DNA of 64,000 nt. Source: Simmondsia chinensis (taxonomy: Eukaryota > Streptophyta > Magnoliopsida > Caryophyllales > Simmondsiaceae). The translations under genes and the position numbers were made by a program. Positions 22,501-34,500 of this stretch are shown piece by piece (within the stretch, counting starts at the first letter, position 1; each line of letters begins with the position of its first letter). The notes beneath the pieces are model-generated. The model made no database searches and was not told where the DNA came from. It was given only the letters and a program-made list of their open reading frames with translations. The DNA lies in assembly GCA_018398585.1 (NCBI GenBank), contig JAGTTD010000018.1, positions 1,805,501-1,869,500 on the forward strand. The letters run 5' to 3'.

Positions 22501-25500
22501 AGCTTGAAAGGCACGGTTTGTTTTGAGCTCGAGCTAAGCCCAAGCTGGCTCGTTTAGCTTATCGAGCCGAGCTCGAGCCTATTGAAGCTCGTAGGCTCGC
22601 AAGCCTAAGCGATCTCATGTTAATATAATTTATTAGCTCAAATATGTCCAACCGAGCCAAGTTTGAGCCTAAATGAGCCAATCTTGAGCGTAAATAAGCC
22701 CAAATGATCCTACATAGAGCTAAAATGAGCCTACATATTACAAGCTTGGTTTGGAGCTCAATGAGCCGGCCTCAAACTCCAATGAGCAGGGCCAATCTCG
22801 AGTTTGAAGTTTCTAGGCTCGGCAGGCTTCGAGCTAAGTTATATGTCAATGAGCCGAGCCTAATGAGTCGCCCAAATACACCCCTAGACGTAGGCTTAAA
22901 GCCGAACCACTTAACTTCCGGTGGTCTGATTTTTCTTCCCAATCTCCTTTATTTGTGCTTGCAATTTTGGTTCAGTGTTTTGGTGTGCATGGTTGGGCCT
23001 AACATCTATATCTCTTGAACTTTCTCCTAATAGATGAAACTTCTATTCGCTGGGGAGAGAAAAGTTTGTGATCAGATATTTGAAGGAATTGATGCTCTCC
23101 GGGATCCGTGTTTTGCTGAAGTTACTGCCGGCAGTGTGGACTTATTGCTTAGTTTTGGAGATGCTATTGCCAAAAGCAAGAGATCCCCTGAGAAGCTATT
23201 TGTTCTTCTTGATATGTATGAAATAATGAGAGAATTGCATTCAGAGGTGCGTGGAAATATTTTTTCAGTTTATAACTAGAGATGTCTTAGCACCAACAAA
23301 TATGGTAAATTCTCTTGCATTTTCATTTAGCCAACTTATCTTAGATTTTTTAATGCCAAATGAGGCAATCATCTGTAGCAGAGACTGATGGGCTCCAGTA
23401 TCGTATGAGTTATAGTTGCAGCACCATTAGGAGGATAAAATAATCTGTTGACTCTTCATACCTTTATGTGTTGATACCGATTGACACACTACCGAAACTG
23501 TATGCTTACTATTATATGTCTTCTGGCAGATTGAAACACTTTTCAGCGGTAAAGCTTGCGCTGAAATGCGAGAAGCAGCGTTTGGTTTAACAAAGCGCTT
23601 AGCCCAGACTGCGCAAGAGACATTTGGTGATTTTGAAGAAGCAGTTGAAAAAGATGCGACGAAAACTGCAGTTTCTGATGGAACTGTCCATCCTTTGACA
23701 AGCTACGTGATCAATTATGTGAAGTTTCTATTTGAGTAAGACCATTGACCGTCTCAGTTCTTTATTTATTCATTTTTGCTACTTTGATGGATCTATCCTG
23801 TTGTGAACTTATTTTACCCTCCGGGTCTTCCTGTTTTCAAACGGGAGACAAGGGCTGGAATTTTTTTAATGGAGGTCATACTTATGAGACGTACTTGAAA
23901 GCATGGTTATTTTGACTCTTGTTTTGTCTCGAAGTATCCATTTTGGATGATGATACTTTGACATGGGTGTGACACGTATACATTTCAAAAATTAGACAAA
24001 AATCATATATATATCTAAGAAAATAGTCGACTTTGGCTTCTAGACTTTTTTTAAAAATAATGGTAAGGAGGTATAATAATGCTCTAAATAGATCCATCGA
24101 CATTATGGGGAGGGGGGGATGAGCTTCGAACCCAAAACCTCATGGTTGGGGGTGGGTAGTATAACCACCATACCCACCAAACCCAACAACTTGGCTTCTA
24201 GACATACCTGTATTCAGATAAGGGCATCATAGAGTAGTGATGACTCTAGAGGAAGTAAAGGATTTGGTTGCTTCTGATGTTGGGTAATTATATAGTAATG
24301 TTGCCGCAATTTTAGAATGGAATTTTAACTTCATAATAATTTTCATGTAGAATGTGAAATTGAACGATGTTATTTCCTTGCTTCATCAGTTACATATTTC
24401 TAAGTGACCTGGTCATATTTTAGACCACACACTAAAAATTGCATCATTGCAGCAGCTTGCATTTTTGTCATATTTTTGTAAAAAGCTTGTCTTTTCCCTG
24501 TGGTTAATGTTTGACATGATCGACTCTGAAACTAATATGTACATGCTGAGTTATTCGTATACAGCTATCAGTCAACCTTGAAGCAACTCTTCCAGGAATT
24601 TGAGAAGGGAGATGGTGCAAACTCGCAGCTAGCTTCTGTAACGATGCGGATAATGCAGGCTCTCCAAACCAATTTGGATGGGAAGTCAAAGCAATATAGG
24701 GATCCCGCTTTGACTCACTTGTTTCTGATGAACAATATTCATTATATTGTGAGATCCGTTCGCAGGTATCTCTCATCTTGTCTTGTGTTTTTTTTCTAGT
24801 GATTGCAGTCTTGTTGTAGTTTGTGACTGTTCAATATTCAAATTTTACTTTACTAATGATGAGTGTATAAAAATTCGAAAATTTACACAGCTATTCCAAC
24901 TGCAATACTTGGAATAATTATATCTCGTTTTTAGGTCCGAGGCGAAGGATCTGCTGGGTGATGACTGGGTGCAAAGACATAGAAGAATCGTACAGCAGCA
25001 TGCGAATCAGTATAAAAGAATAGCATGGGCAAAGGTAGGTTTGTCTTTGGTGTGTTTTTTGTTTTTGTTAGGGGAAATACCAACATATGAGTTGAATTTA
25101 GATGCGAAAAAGAAGTTGAGAAAAAGAGAGAGAGAGAGAAAACAATAGGACACAAATTCACATGGAAAATCCTCAAATTGAGGGGAAAACCATGTGCGGA
25201 TGAAGGAGAGCAATCCACTAAATTTTTTTTTTAAAAAATAAATAGCAATCCACTAAGAAATATGAAAGGAGGATACAACCTATGAGTTGACAAATGATGA
25301 GGCAATAGTAATAAGAATTGATTGAATAATTGAGATTAATCCTACCAAGATCGATTTCAGACCTACACAAAGTAGAACAAACTATTACACTGAAGATATT
25401 TTCTCTCTCGTACTGCAGATTCTGCAGTCGCTATCGACGCAGGGTTTGACATCTTCAGGAGGGGGAGGTAGTTCAGTTGGAGCTGATGGAGGAAATAGTA

Positions 25501-27969
25501 GTGGGGTCTCAAGAGGATTGATTAAAGACAGGTCAGCATGAAATACCTCTTTGCTCGTATGAGATTATATTGATAAAACCCTTCTTGAGCCTTCACTTAA
25601 CAGCTTATGATTTTTGAGATAGTTGGTTCTTTGACATGGCAGCAAATTCTCTTTGATTGCGAGGTCTCAAGTTCAAATCCCATTATCTTGCTTTTTAATT
25701 ATTCAATATAATGTTGTTTAGTGTATGAACAAGTATGTTTGTTGTTTGCGCTTCAAGTCCGCCGGATATTTGTTTGAGTTATATTGGATTTTATGTATGA
25801 AATAGGAAATTTATAGCCTAGGTGCCCTAAGTTTTGGTCTTTTATCACCTAGATAATTTAACTTTTCAATATATACAATAAAGTATCGTACGATCTAAAA
25901 ATATTGTACCCCCCAAGTATCAAAAACTTTATCTAATTGATAGCCTCCACTTAAAATTTAGTGTATTTTAATTGTAAAATATTGGCGTGGAATATGATAT
26001 CGTCCACCAAACTTTGATAATTTTTTGTCAAAAAATGCTAGTATGATACATTGATTCAGCAATATGTGGGTAGTTTCATAAGGGTCTGCTGAATTTTTAT
26101 CATAATCTGCTGCATTTTAACTGAAAGTACTGATATAACTCATATATGTTACCGTAATTACCTAACACATTAGCATTTTTTGTGCAAATTGGCCCGATTG
26201 TGACAAAATTTCAATATTTTTATAACATAGGATATTTAGATAATAAAATTTTCAAAACTTAAGGTATCTTATTGTACATATGAGGTCAAGGTATCAAGAC
26301 ACCCAAGTGAGAAATTTCCAATGAAAAATTCTTGGACTTTCACTTAACAACTTAAAGATTTGAAATATTTGGTTCCTTGACTATTGGTATTTGTATATCT
26401 ACTTATAAAAAAAAGAAAAAAAAAAGAAAAAAAAGGGTATTTGTATCTCTCTTCCATAACGGTAGATTATGCTGACATGGGTGTGAACAGGTTGAGACAA
26501 TTCAATGTTCAATTCGAGGAGCTTCATCAAAGGCAATCTCAGTGGACTGTTCCTGACACCGAGCTTCGCGAGTCCCTCAGACTGGCTGTTGCTGAAGTCC
26601 TGCTGCCCGCTTACCGATCCTTCGTCAAACGCTTCGGGTATGCTTTCTTGTATTCTCTTAGCTTGTTACCTTCACTCATGCTCCATTTTGTTCAGCGAGA
26701 AACATTTTCTTTACCAAAAAATTTTCTTCACACATAGTTTCAACTGAAAATATTTTTTCTTAATAATTTTTGTTGTTTTAGCTAAAGAAAATTGTTTATT
26801 CTATAATTTGAATGAGGTTCCCGTCTAGCCCAGGTCAAGTTGAAGCAAAGCATATAATGTAAGATTATGATGGAAAATATTTTCTCTTTGTGAAGGAAAT
26901 GCTTTCCCCTTTCGTTTAGGGGAAGTCAATTTTCCCTCATGAGGGAGACAATTTTCTTATTTGGGAGTGTTGCTGTGCTAAATTGCAGTATGGGTAGGGC
27001 GTGCTTGAAAGGCTCAGCATGTTTCAACTTGAAGCTACTCAAGCTCTAGCTTGGAGCCTCATGAGCCTAAATGAGCAAATCTCGACATAGCTCATGGGCT
27101 TAAATGAGCTCAATTGCGCCAAATTTGAGCCTAAATAAGCTTGAGCTTGAGCCCAAGCTGAGTCTAGGTTGAGCATTAATGAGACTAAAACAAAGTGAGT
27201 TTAGCTTAGAGCTCGTCGAGTTGGGTTCGAGGTTGAGCTCAAAGTCTCCAGGTTTGACAAGTTTTGAACTGAGCTTGGACCAAGCAAACTATTGGCAACC
27301 CGAAACCTCAAGCTCGACTTGTATCATTTACCCCCAGTAGGTATGGGGATTGTCAAGTGTAGCCAACCTTACCACCATTTTCAAAGAGATCAAGTTTCTG
27401 AGACTTGAACCCCTGAGCTTTCTGTTCGGCCAAGCTGTTTAAAAGTTGCTTTTTTCAGGAACATTTTTCATGGAAGCGCTTTTGTAAAAATTGTTTTCAA
27501 TAGGGGTATTTTTGTTTATGCTTATATTTTAAAGGAAAAACGCTATTTTTTTTGTTGGCTTAAAGTAGAAAATCGTTGATAAAAAAAAGAGTAGAAAATC
27601 AAATTGTACTTTTATTTAAACATTTTTCTTTCTGAGTCAAACAATCTCAAATCCTGGAAAAAAGTGTTTTCCCTGTAAGAAGCATCGTAAGCCACGATAC
27701 AATAACCTTATCGATTACAGTGGATCCTCAAAAATACTCATGTTTTACATGCGACGTTCCCACGATGAACAATTATTCTCTTCCTATTTTGAGTTCTTAT
27801 TAGCTTTTCCGAGTTCGATAATGGAGAAGATGACAAGTGAGAATGAAACAGGCCCCTGGTGGAGAGTGTGAAGAACCCTCAGAAGTACATAAGATACACC
27901 CCTGAAGACTTGGAGAGGATGCTTGGCGAATTCTTTGAAGGCAAGACCTTGACCGAGCAGAAGCGTTGA
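16550..27969 (+). CDS. EXO70A1: Exocyst complex component EXO70A1
   Basis: Twelve coding exons with consistent phases: 16550-16741, 17801-17896, 20121-20326, 20920-21171, 22059-22197, 23034-23246, 23530-23735, 24565-24765, 24935-25034, 25419-25531, 26491-26637, 27852-27969. They total 1983 nt (660 aa); the family is about 640 aa. Recognisable blocks are KANFMRESLQKSQ and IVSILGSFDHRLSALE (N-terminal coiled coil), RIAMKLLFAGERKVCDQIF, HPLTSYVINYVKFL, FLMNNIHYIVRSV, and the C-terminal EDLERMLGEFFEGK. EXO70 binds membrane phosphoinositides and tethers secretory vesicles at the plasma membrane as part of the octameric exocyst. The A1 type is the main housekeeping form in plants (xylem, polar growth, stigma receptivity). 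All donors are GT and all acceptors AG. Exon 5 ends at GCT before GTGAGG, and exon 6 opens with ATG, giving Met at a usually Val position. Confidence 0.95.
17255..17600. repeat. Direct repeat pair in EXO70A1 intron 1 (LTR-like)
   Basis: Two related blocks of about 120 bp share TCACATCACTAAGACCTAGA / CCACGTCACCGAAACTTAGA and GAGAGTTAATCARATTGATT. The second is followed by TATTTAAGCTCAAAACTCAG. Possibly a retroelement LTR relic; unassigned. Confidence 0.4.
18725..18986 (-). mobile_element. TRIM retrotransposon relic in EXO70A1 intron 2
   Basis: On the minus strand, two short LTR-like ends with TTTTGAGATAGTTGGTTCAA and TTTTGGAATAGTTAATACTC-type words flank about 150 bp of interior. An iMet-type PBS variant (GACACGGTATCTGC) follows the 5' end and a purine-rich run precedes the 3' end. 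Other members are at 49390-49685 (+), 51477-51760 (-), 50600-50800 (-) and 60400-60592 (-). Confidence 0.5.
19531..19937. mobile_element. Long-TIR foldback element (F3) in EXO70A1 intron 2
   Basis: The left arm begins TAACTAAAATTCACCTAAAT. The right arm reads back as ACTGAAAACCACAAATTTTA. The inner words ATCCGTTAGTT and AACTAACGGAT are reverse complements. No ORF of note. Confidence 0.6.
21625..21765. repeat. Direct repeat of about 65 bp in EXO70A1 intron 4
   Basis: The phrase GTAATCTTTTTAACTTACAC, followed by TAATGATAACTAGAAGATCC and a shared continuation to AAAAAGTTGCTT, occurs twice in tandem with almost no change, which indicates a recent local duplication. Confidence 0.8.
21900..22020 (+). 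mobile_element. Possible tRNA-related SINE fragment in intron 4
   Basis: A B-box-like GGTTTGAATCTCCC stands near 21953, preceded by AAGTTAGGCTACCC. It ends in a short A-rich run at 22020. Only the internal promoter similarity supports it. Confidence 0.3.
22209..22440 (+). repeat. Copia-like LTR relic in EXO70A1 intron 5
   Basis: It contains AGAGGATTGGGCCAATCCGA and TTTAGGCCCATGGCATATTA. Related sequences are at about 45700-45950 and 62395-62900, consistent with a dispersed LTR family. Confidence 0.4.
22449..22886. mobile_element. hAT-type word-repeat element in EXO70A1 intron 5
   Basis: The ends TAAGGGTGTA and TACACCCCTA are inverted, and the flanks GATGCATG / GACGTAGG form a decayed 8-bp duplication (5 of 8). 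The interior is built of degenerate GAGCTCGAGCC and AAATGAGCC words. Confidence 0.7.
24100..24195 (-). mobile_element. tRNA-like SINE relic in EXO70A1 intron 7
   Basis: The minus strand reads TGGTGGGTATGGTGG (A-box-like), then GGGTTCGAAGCTC (B-box-like) about 45 nt later. Fragmentary. Confidence 0.35.
25805..26319. mobile_element. Mutator-like long-TIR element (family F4) in EXO70A1 intron 10
   Basis: The ends GGAAATTTATAGCCTAGGTG and GGAAATTTCTCACTTGGGTG (right end reverse complemented) open inverted arms containing CAATATATACAAT words. The flanks TATGAAATA / AATGAAAAA match at 7 of 9 positions. The family is dispersed: about 28915-29425, 32938-34042, 47990-48525, with pieces at 39655-39965, 42290-42660 and 59165-59500. 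Confidence 0.7.
26995..27339. mobile_element. hAT-type word-repeat element in EXO70A1 intron 11
   Basis: It starts TAGGGCGTGCTTGAAAGGC and ends CATTTACCCCCAGTA. The flanks AGTATGGG / GGTATGGG match at 7 of 8. The interior repeats TGAGCCTAAATGAGC-like words. Confidence 0.65.
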
Positions 27970-28522
27970 TCAGTTATTGTTAAGGCAGAAAATGTTATTA
28001 CCAGGGCAAAAAATACGACTTCGATTGAATAATAGTCATAAGTTTTCAAAAATTTGTTCTAGTATTAACATTTTTGTCTCGAAACATTACCCTTATACAA
28101 ACTATGTAAATTTATCCCCATAACCAGGTGAGTTAGGTAAAGAATTGAACATTTTCATCGTAAAGATATGAAATTGTTGCTGCTTTCTGTATTCTTGTAC
28201 TCCTATTTGTTGTAAAATTCACTGGGTCATAGGCTCAACCCACTGGATTTACATAGTTTGGCCCGAGAGCTTTGTTTTGATATGTAGTACATAGTGTAAC
28301 ACTTTTCGATCAGAAGTTATGATTGTTTTAAGTCGCAATTGGGGATCAATGTTTTCGTCCCTCTAGATTGGTTTCAGGCGTCTTAAGTTATGGTTGTATA
28401 CAATAAGGTATCTTGATATTTGAATACTTTATTGCATACATGTATATCCGAAATTAATGAATCTTTATAAGAATTTGACTAATTTTATACAAAAAAATGA
28501 TGATACTGGAGATGATTATGAT

Positions 28523-29711
28523 TAGGGGGTAAACATTGGGTGGGTTGGGTTGGGTTGGGTTGGGTTTAGGTAATAATTAAAGAGACCCATTTAATACCCA
28601 ACCCATACCACAAACCGATTAGACTATGGGTTTGGGTTGGGTCGGTTTTGGGTCTGAGTGAGTTAACCCATAAATTTATTTTATAAGTAAGATTTATTTA
28701 ACTTTGACATGTTATTGACTTGGTTTTAGAAAGTTGTGGATCTAAAAAAAATAATATAATTATGTAATTTAGATTCAAATTTCTTAATTTAAATATTTGT
28801 TGTATTACATTTATTTTCATGTAAATTTGAATTAAATACGATTTGTTCTAGAATTTTATTGACAAAATAAACTCAACTTGTAATCTAGTTTAATTGATTT
28901 GACTTCCCGAGGTTTGATAATTTATTACTTATGTATTCTGACATTTCAATATATACAATGTGATACCTTGAGGTTTAAACAGTTTATCATTTAGGTGCCT
29001 TGAAGGTTTAAAATTTTATTAATCAGCTACCCTTTTGTCAAAATTCGTAAGGTTTTCATTGGAAATGTTAAAATTGGACATAATTTCGATAATATATTAG
29101 TATATTCATTAAAATTTAATGATATTTTGCTAACAATGCTAACATGACACATAATTTTGATAATATTTAGATAGTTTATATTTATATTTAGGGAATTTTT
29201 TTATCACAATTTGCTAAATTTTTGCTTAAAGATAGACATGACTTATTTATGTTATCGTAATTATGTACTATATCATTATTTTTTGTATCAAGTTGGTCTG
29301 ATTCTTACAAAAATTGATCAAATTTCGACATAAGATATGTAGTGATAAAATATTCAAACCTCATGGTACCTCATTATATATGTTGAATTGAAATGCCAGG
29401 GTATCTAAGTATAAATGTTCAAATATCACAAAAACAAAGTAATAATTTTCCGTTTTGAAAATTCTAACTTGTAAAAAATTGCATTTAGGAATTAGAAGGC
29501 TATATCAAAAATACAACACTCTAGTTTAATACTTAGAGAATAAAAAAGATTAAAAGTTACCCTTGGGCAACCCAAAACCACCCAAGTTACCAACGGGTAT
29601 CCATAATTGGACCCATTATGAATTAACTTCTAATGGATACCAAACCCAACCCAACCCAATCTCCTTGGGTCGGGTGGATCACGGGTATACCCATACCCAT
29701 GAACACCCCTA
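28523..29711. mobile_element. hAT-type element with GGGTT words, carrying a nested F4 element
   Basis: The ends TAGGGGGTAAAC and GAACACCCCTA sit between ATTATGAT and ATTACGAT (7 of 8). The left interior is GGGTTGGGTTGGGTTGGGTT-like and the right interior is its inverted counterpart with ACCCAACCCAACCC. The middle (about 28915-29425) is a separate long-TIR F4 element, so the outer element was split by a later insertion. No coding sequence. Confidence 0.75.
28915..29425. mobile_element. Nested F4 long-TIR element
   Basis: The left arm has TTTCAATATATACAATGTGA. The right arm reads back with CAATTCAACATATATAATGA. It lies inside the hAT-type element. Confidence 0.6.
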
Positions 29712-30039
29712 ATTACGATAATATATGAGGTAAATTATGTATTAATACCATCAAATTTGATTTATTAACTTGTTAGTCACAAACTCTATGAAATAATATT
29801 TTAGTTAATTTTGAAAAAAAATATTTTCGTTATTTCTTGTCCTACAAAGGACCAATAATGTTGTGACACTAATAACGAAAAAAAGCTAGGTGAACGGCCT
29901 ATTTTAAATTCTTACGTACCGTTATCTGGACTAATATAATACACATAAATTTTAGACTAAAATATTATTTCACAGAATTTATGGACTAAAAAATTAATAT
30001 ACTGAATCTCAGTGTAATGATACATAATTTATCTTGATA

Positions 30040-31365
30040 TCTATCTATCTATATATATTAAATATACTGTCATTTTAATATATGCTATAAGGTACTCTGA
30101 TATTTGAAATTTTACTAACTCAGTATCATGCGTTGAAATTTGATGAATTTTTATAAAAAAATAAGATTAATCTTTTATAAAAATTATTAATGTAGTAAAT
30201 GACAAGATAATATATGTCTTTTTAATACTTTCATAAAAAAAAAAGCTAGGAGAATTATGATAAAAATTTACCAAATTGTGATATAAATTATTTATATTTT
30301 ACTGAAATCAGTCACTAACTTGAAAATAACAATGTTACTCTAGCAACAATAATTTTACTATGATAATAATAATACCATAAATTAAATATATTGAGTTTTT
30401 TTACTAAAAATCACTTATATTTTATGTGCAGTTTTAAAAAACCACCCAAGTTTTCTAATTTTTCAACAAATTACCTAAACTTTATAAAATTTGTAAATGT
30501 CATAACTTAATATTAACACAGTTGATATCCATTAGTTTTTGCCGACGTGGCTTTCAAAAGAAAATAATATTAAAAACTTTAAATTTACACATAAAATAAT
30601 ATTAAAATATTTAGAAAATATTTTATATATCTAAAAAAAATTTATAAATACATATAAAATTACATTTTTAAATAATATATTTTTTTAAAATATCATGTCA
30701 ATAAAAAGTAACGAATGTTAATGACATTAATATTAATGTGTGATATTGGCAGATTTTATAAGTTCAGGTAATTTTTTAAAAAATTATAAAATCTAGTTAA
30801 TTTTTTAAATCACATTCAAAATTTAGGTGCTTTTTAGTAAAAAAAGAGAATTATTTGCATTTTAGTACCTTAACTTTTTTAGAAATAATAAAAAAGATCT
30901 TATTTTAAATTAATAAAAAGACCTTTAAATTTTTATCTTATTAATAAAAAGTCTACTCCTTGGCGTGATAACGTCATTTTCTATTGATGGAGTTAAATTG
31001 GCAACTATTTTTTTTTTATTAATACTTTAGTAAAATAATTAAAATAACCTTTAATAACTATATTTTTAAACAAATTAAGCAAAAATCGATAGTTTTTACG
31101 CATTACAACATCTCGAATGCTATGCTAACAATGTAAGAATAAAAGTATTGAAAGATTCTTTTATCATTAACTGTAGCATTAATAAAAATACAGTTGTCAC
31201 GCCAACTCTGTTGACGAAAAATGACGTAATCATTATGCAGAGGGGCTTAAAAAATCAAGTCTTTTTTTTATTATTTTAAAAAATATCGAGTACTAAAATA
31301 TAAATAATTTAAAAAACAAAAAAAAGACAGCCCACAGGTATGTATATATATATATATATATATAT
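30040..31365. repeat. AT-rich stack of foldback elements upstream of the NTF2-like gene
   Basis: In order: an F4 piece (about 30040-30345), an F3 element (about 30392-30845, with ATCCATTAGTTTTTGCCGAC and inverted AGTAACGAATGTTAATG), an F1 element (30848-31309, ends GAATTATTTGCATTTTAGTA and AAATTATTTATATTTTAGTA), and a (TA)n run at about 31343-31365. I see no gene. Confidence 0.6.
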
Positions 31366-31529
31366 GAGAGATATTAAGGTGAATGAGTGAATATTTGGGC
31401 CCCTTCACAGAGGTTATCCCTGAACCCTAAATCAAAGCGAACCCTTGGATCACGATGATCGCTGATCGCGACGTGGAAGGGAGAATTGTCAAATGGAGGA
31501 GCGATCGCCACGTTGATCATCGCGCAGCC

Positions 31530-34500
31530 ATGAATGAACCTTCAACTTCCGCCATTATTACTCTTCTTCTTCTTGTAGTAAGTTCACTTTTATCTTTCTC
31601 ATGAGATTTTCCTCTCGATCTCTTGTTTTGCTTCTTTCTCAGTCTCACTGTAAATCTCTTCTTCCTTTAACTTTTCGCCTGTCCGATCGTAAATTCTCAA
31701 TCGGTAAGTAAATGAACTGTGAATTTGTGTCGTTGATGATCTGATTTTGCTACATGATTGAAATTCTCCATTCATATGTAAAATCATTAGGAATTTATGT
31801 CGTTGATGATTTGATTTTGTTCTTGCAAGTGCGAGATTGAAATTCTCCATTTGTAAGTAGAATCATTAGGAGTTTATGTCGTTGATGATCTGATTTTGTT
31901 CTTACCTGTGCGAGATTGAAATTCTCCGTTTGTAAGTAGAATCATTACGAGTTTATGTCGTTGATGCTATGATTTTGTTCTTGCAAGCGCGATATTGAAA
32001 TTCTTCATTTGTGAGTAGAATCATTACGAGTTTATGTCGTTGATGATCTGATTTTGTTCTTACCTGTGCGAGATTGAAATTCTCCGTTTGTAAGTAGAAT
32101 CATTAGGAGTTTATGTAGTTGATGATCTGATTTTGTTCTTGCAAGCACGAGGTTGAAATTCTCCATTTGTAAGTACAATCATTAGGAATTTATGTCGTTG
32201 ATGCTATGATTTTGTTCTTGCAAGCGCGATATTGAAATCTTCATTTGTGAGTAGAATCATTAGGAGTTTATGTCTTTGATGATCTGATTTTGTTCTTGCA
32301 AGCGCGAGATTGAAATTCTCCATTTGTAAGTACAATCATTAGGAGTTTACGTCGTTGATGATCTGATTTTGTTCTTACCTGTGCGAGATTGAAATTCTCC
32401 GTTTGTAAGTAGAATCATTAGGAGTTTATGTCGTTTATGATCTGATTTTGTTCTTACCTGTGCGAGATTGAAATTCTCCGTTTGTAAGTAGAATCATTAG
32501 GAGTTTATGTCATTTATGATCCTGATTTTGTTCTTGCAAGCGCGAGGTTGAAATTCTCCATTTGTAAGTACAATCATTAGGAATTTATGTCGTTGATGCT
32601 ATGATTTTGTTCTTGCAAACGCGAGATTGAAATTCTCTGTTTGGAAGTAGAATCATTACGAGTTTATGTCGTTTTTGGTTTGATTTTGTTCTTACTAGCG
32701 CGATATTGAAATTCCTCATTCGTAAGTAAAATCATTATGAATTTATGTCTTTGATGTCTGATTTTGTCCTTACAAGTCCAATATTGTTTGAAATTCTCCA
32801 TTCATAAGTAAAATTAATGCGAATTTATGTCGTTGATGATCTGATTTTGTTCTTACTAGCACGAGATTGAAATTCTCCATTTCTAAGTAAAATAATTACG
32901 AATTTATGTTGTTGATGTTGTGATTTTTTTTCTTATAGGGAAATTATCACTCAATATCACGAGTGTTGAACATTTATCTGAAAATTTAATATATACAATG
33001 AGGTACTTGAGGTTTCAAAATTTTAGCACTTAGGTATTGTAAGTATGGTTTTTATTAAATCCAACCAATTGTTTTTTGAACAAAAATATGACCAATTCAC
33101 ACTATGAAATATCGACATCATACATAATTATGACTATATGTATGTGCCTTATCAATATTATAAGCGAAAATTACGTGGATTATGAAGAAATTTTAGTGAA
33201 TTATGACTGAAGATATCTACGTATTAGTAAAGTAATGCTGTCATGTTAAAATATTGTGACACAAAACTTATCATGATAGAGGACGGTTGTATATTGTTCT
33301 AGTTATGTTTTACATATACAATTTTTAATAAAAATTTATCGAATTTTGGTAGAGGGTACTTAATTGATAATATTCTTAAACCTTTTTTTTTTTTTTTTTA
33401 AATAATAAAAACCCACTAGGGCCTTGCGTCAATGGTAGGAGGCAAGTGAGGGGATACAGTATTGCTTTAGACCAAAAAGTCTGGAGTTCGATTCCCCCCT
33501 TGAATCTCTCTTTGAGGAATCCCTAACTTAATTGGCTCATGTGGTGTGTAGCTCGTTGCATGGGCTGGGGTTTACTAAGTAATCGGGTTCGTCGTTAGCC
33601 CAAAAAAAAAAAAAAAATTAAACTTTAGGGGATCTAAAAGATAAAAGTTTTGAATCTTAAGTACCTCAATGTATATATTGTAGTTAGGAGATAGGAGCAC
33701 ATCGATGCTAATACATAGTACCTGTAGGCATGCATGTCTGTTACTATTACAGTTATTGTTGTTGTTTTGTTATTTTATTGTTATTTACATGCCTTGTATT
33801 ATTTATTTTCACTTTAATACTTGTTCCTTCTTCTTCTTTCTCTTTTCTAATAAGGTTGGGAGTTGCTCGGAAACTACTTCTCTCTAGGGTAGCACCCCGT
33901 AGGGTAAGGCTGTATACATCTTACCCCCACGCCCGACCATGCCGTGGTGGAAGCCTCTTTGAAGTACTGGGTTGTTATTGTTGTTGCAAGGGTACTTAGA
34001 TACCAAATGTCCAAATCTCATGATACTTAAGTGATAACTTCCTTTTTTCTTACAAGCACAAGATTGAAATTCTGCATTGGTAACTGACATCATTACAAAT
34101 TGAATGTCATTGTATTCCTTCTGGTCTTTGTAGGGGAAAATTCTCCATAGTTAGGTAAAATCAGTCCGAACTTGATGTCATTGTCCTCTATTTTTCTTCT
34201 TACTATGGCGAAATTCTCCACTGATGAGTTAAATTACACGAATTTGATGTCATGTGTCTGTTTTTGTTCTTACTCGTGCAAGATTAAAAGTCTTCTCTGG
34301 TGATAAGTATAGCGAACATGCAAGGGTACATGTATGGTTAAAATATTAAACATAAAAGTTTTGAAAGAGAAGATATCGTCCATATACAGAACTAGTCATC
34401 CATTATCAATTAGTTTTCTATTGAAATCTTAGTTAAACTTATATATGGATCTGAAAACATTTGGGTTGATAGGGTTCATTTACCAGGCACTAATGCACCG

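Larger units (their letters stand above)
32938..34042. mobile_element. F4 element inserted in the minisatellite, itself carrying two insertions
   Basis: The left end is GGGAAATTATCACTCAATAT. The right end reads back as GGAAGTTATCACTTAAGTAT. The flanks share TTTTTTCTTAYA. Inside are a tRNA-derived SINE (33415-33617) and a SINE-body fragment (33850-33995). The flanking minisatellite units show the host sequence. Confidence 0.7.

Noticed and set aside
32000..32900. CRISPR-like array (regular 79-bp spacing)
   Set aside because: This is a plant nuclear intron. The whole unit is repeated, with no unique spacers between short repeats.
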